Below, in pieces: positions 6,849-7,149 of a DNA stretch of 7,149 bases (position 1 is the stretch's first letter; every line of letters begins with the position of its first letter). Under the pieces are notes generated by a model. It ran no database searches. It was not told the origin of the DNA and saw only the letters and a list, made by a program, of their open reading frames with translations. The translations under genes were made by a program, and so were the position numbers. Source of the stretch: Gp6-AA40 sp035647075 (GTDB taxonomy: Bacteria > Acidobacteriota > Vicinamibacteria > Vicinamibacterales > UBA2999); contig DASROF010000223.1 of assembly GCA_035647075.1 (NCBI GenBank), forward strand, positions 1-7,149, read 5' to 3'.

Positions 6849-7149
6849 TTGCGGCCGAAGCTCCACATCCTCGCGATCGTCCCCAACACGAGGACGATCG
6901 CGAGGGCGCAAACCGTTTCCATTCAACTTGACGCGGGTGCGTTCCGGGTGACCGGCTGGCCGGCGCCAGCCACACCACCGGCCGGCGGCTGGGCCTCGGT
7001 GTTCAGCGTCTACGCGGGAACGGCCGATGCACCGGCGATGCTCGGGAGCTACGCGATCGAAGGGGGCACCCTTCTGTTCCGCCCTCGTTACCCGTTAGCG
7101 GCAGGTGTGCAGTACCGCGCTGTCTTCCGCCAACCTGGCCAGCGCACGC
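6849..7149 (+). CDS. N-terminal part of a secreted protein, cut by the window end
   Basis: From TTG 6849 the frame is open to the window edge (100 codons) with strong G/C bias at third positions. The protein begins RPKLHILAIV, runs to ARAQTVSIQLDAGAF (18-32), then GGWASVFSVYAGT, MLGSYAIEGGTLLFRPRYPL and AGVQYRAVF. This alternating, strand-rich pattern resembles the first beta-sandwich of secreted Ig-like proteins; that reading is inferred. An export signal with cleavage after ARA (residue 20) is expected, but its hydrophobic core is interrupted by PNTR (12-15), which is discussed as a possible micro-inversion. There is no ATG or clear ribosome site between the previous stop and the mature region, so TTG is the best but weak start. 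The frame equals that of the gene upstream, separated only by TAG at 6834-6836. Function is unknown. Confidence 0.65.
   Translation, partial: MRPKLHILAIVPNTRTIARAQTVSIQLDAGAFRVTGWPAPATPPAGGWASVFSVYAGTADAPAMLGSYAIEGGTLLFRPRYPLAAGVQYRAVFRQPGQRT
6869..6905. repeat. Perfect 14-bp inverted repeat with 9-nt loop in a signal-peptide region
   Basis: CCTCGCGATCGTCC (6869-6882) and GGACGATCGCGAGG (6892-6905) are exact reverse complements around CCAACACGA (6883-6891). A T-G wobble at 6868/6906 could extend the stem. No U-tract follows, so a classical intrinsic terminator is unlikely, although it lies 32 nt after the previous stop and could act as an intergenic mRNA hairpin. It also falls inside the apparent reading frame of the next gene. 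Confidence 0.9.

Noticed and set aside
6869..6905. Classical Rho-independent terminator
   Set aside because: The stem is long and GC-rich, but GCGCAAACC follows instead of a U-tract, and the hairpin lies inside a frame with good codon bias.
6722..6922. Minus-strand frame with a signal-peptide-like N-terminus (CALAIVLVLGTIAR)
   Set aside because: It arises because the 14-bp inverted repeat reads alike on both strands. It then runs antisense into the secreted-protein gene with no coding character. It is useful only as a clue to the flipped-loop reading.

Overview
The window is a GC-rich stretch of bacterial chromosome with densely packed genes and strong G/C bias at third codon positions. Gene content suggests a soil or environmental bacterium, perhaps Acidobacteriota (Vicinamibacteria-like). 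It includes a single dynamin-like GTPase, a glucose-fructose-oxidoreductase-type dehydrogenase, an aspartate/glutamate leucyltransferase and secreted proteins of unknown role. That placement is an impression from protein style, not a phylogenetic result. No mobile element, CRISPR array, rRNA or tRNA gene was seen.

Layout from left to right. Positions 1-322 hold no convincing gene, only three short dyads. A plus-strand aldo/keto reductase (323-1309) with an intact catalytic tetrad is followed by a weak terminator-like hairpin. Next is a plus-strand bacterial dynamin-like GTPase (1395-3185) with all G motifs, a membrane paddle and an unusual tandem pentapeptide repeat between switch I and G3. 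It converges on a minus-strand Gfo/Idh/MocA oxidoreductase (3193-4302). Seven bases separate their stop codons, and a hairpin with a GTGA loop spans them.

Upstream of that oxidoreductase on the minus strand lie a small multi-pass membrane protein (4368-4913) and bpt (4935-5636). The three probably form one transcript in the order bpt, membrane protein, oxidoreductase. Bpt acts in the N-degron branch of protein turnover, and the other two have no evident link to it. A divergent 87-bp region (5637-5723) separates bpt from a plus-strand secreted protein with beta-propeller-like repeats (5724-6836).

The window ends inside another apparent secreted protein (from about 6849). Its signal-peptide region contains a 14-bp perfect inverted repeat around a 9-nt loop. 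As written, the loop breaks the hydrophobic core. With the loop flipped, the reading frame gives a textbook signal peptide. This possible micro-inversion, or assembly error, is the most interesting observation here. The remaining genes belong to known families or are single uncharacterised proteins, and I do not see a clear new multi-gene system.
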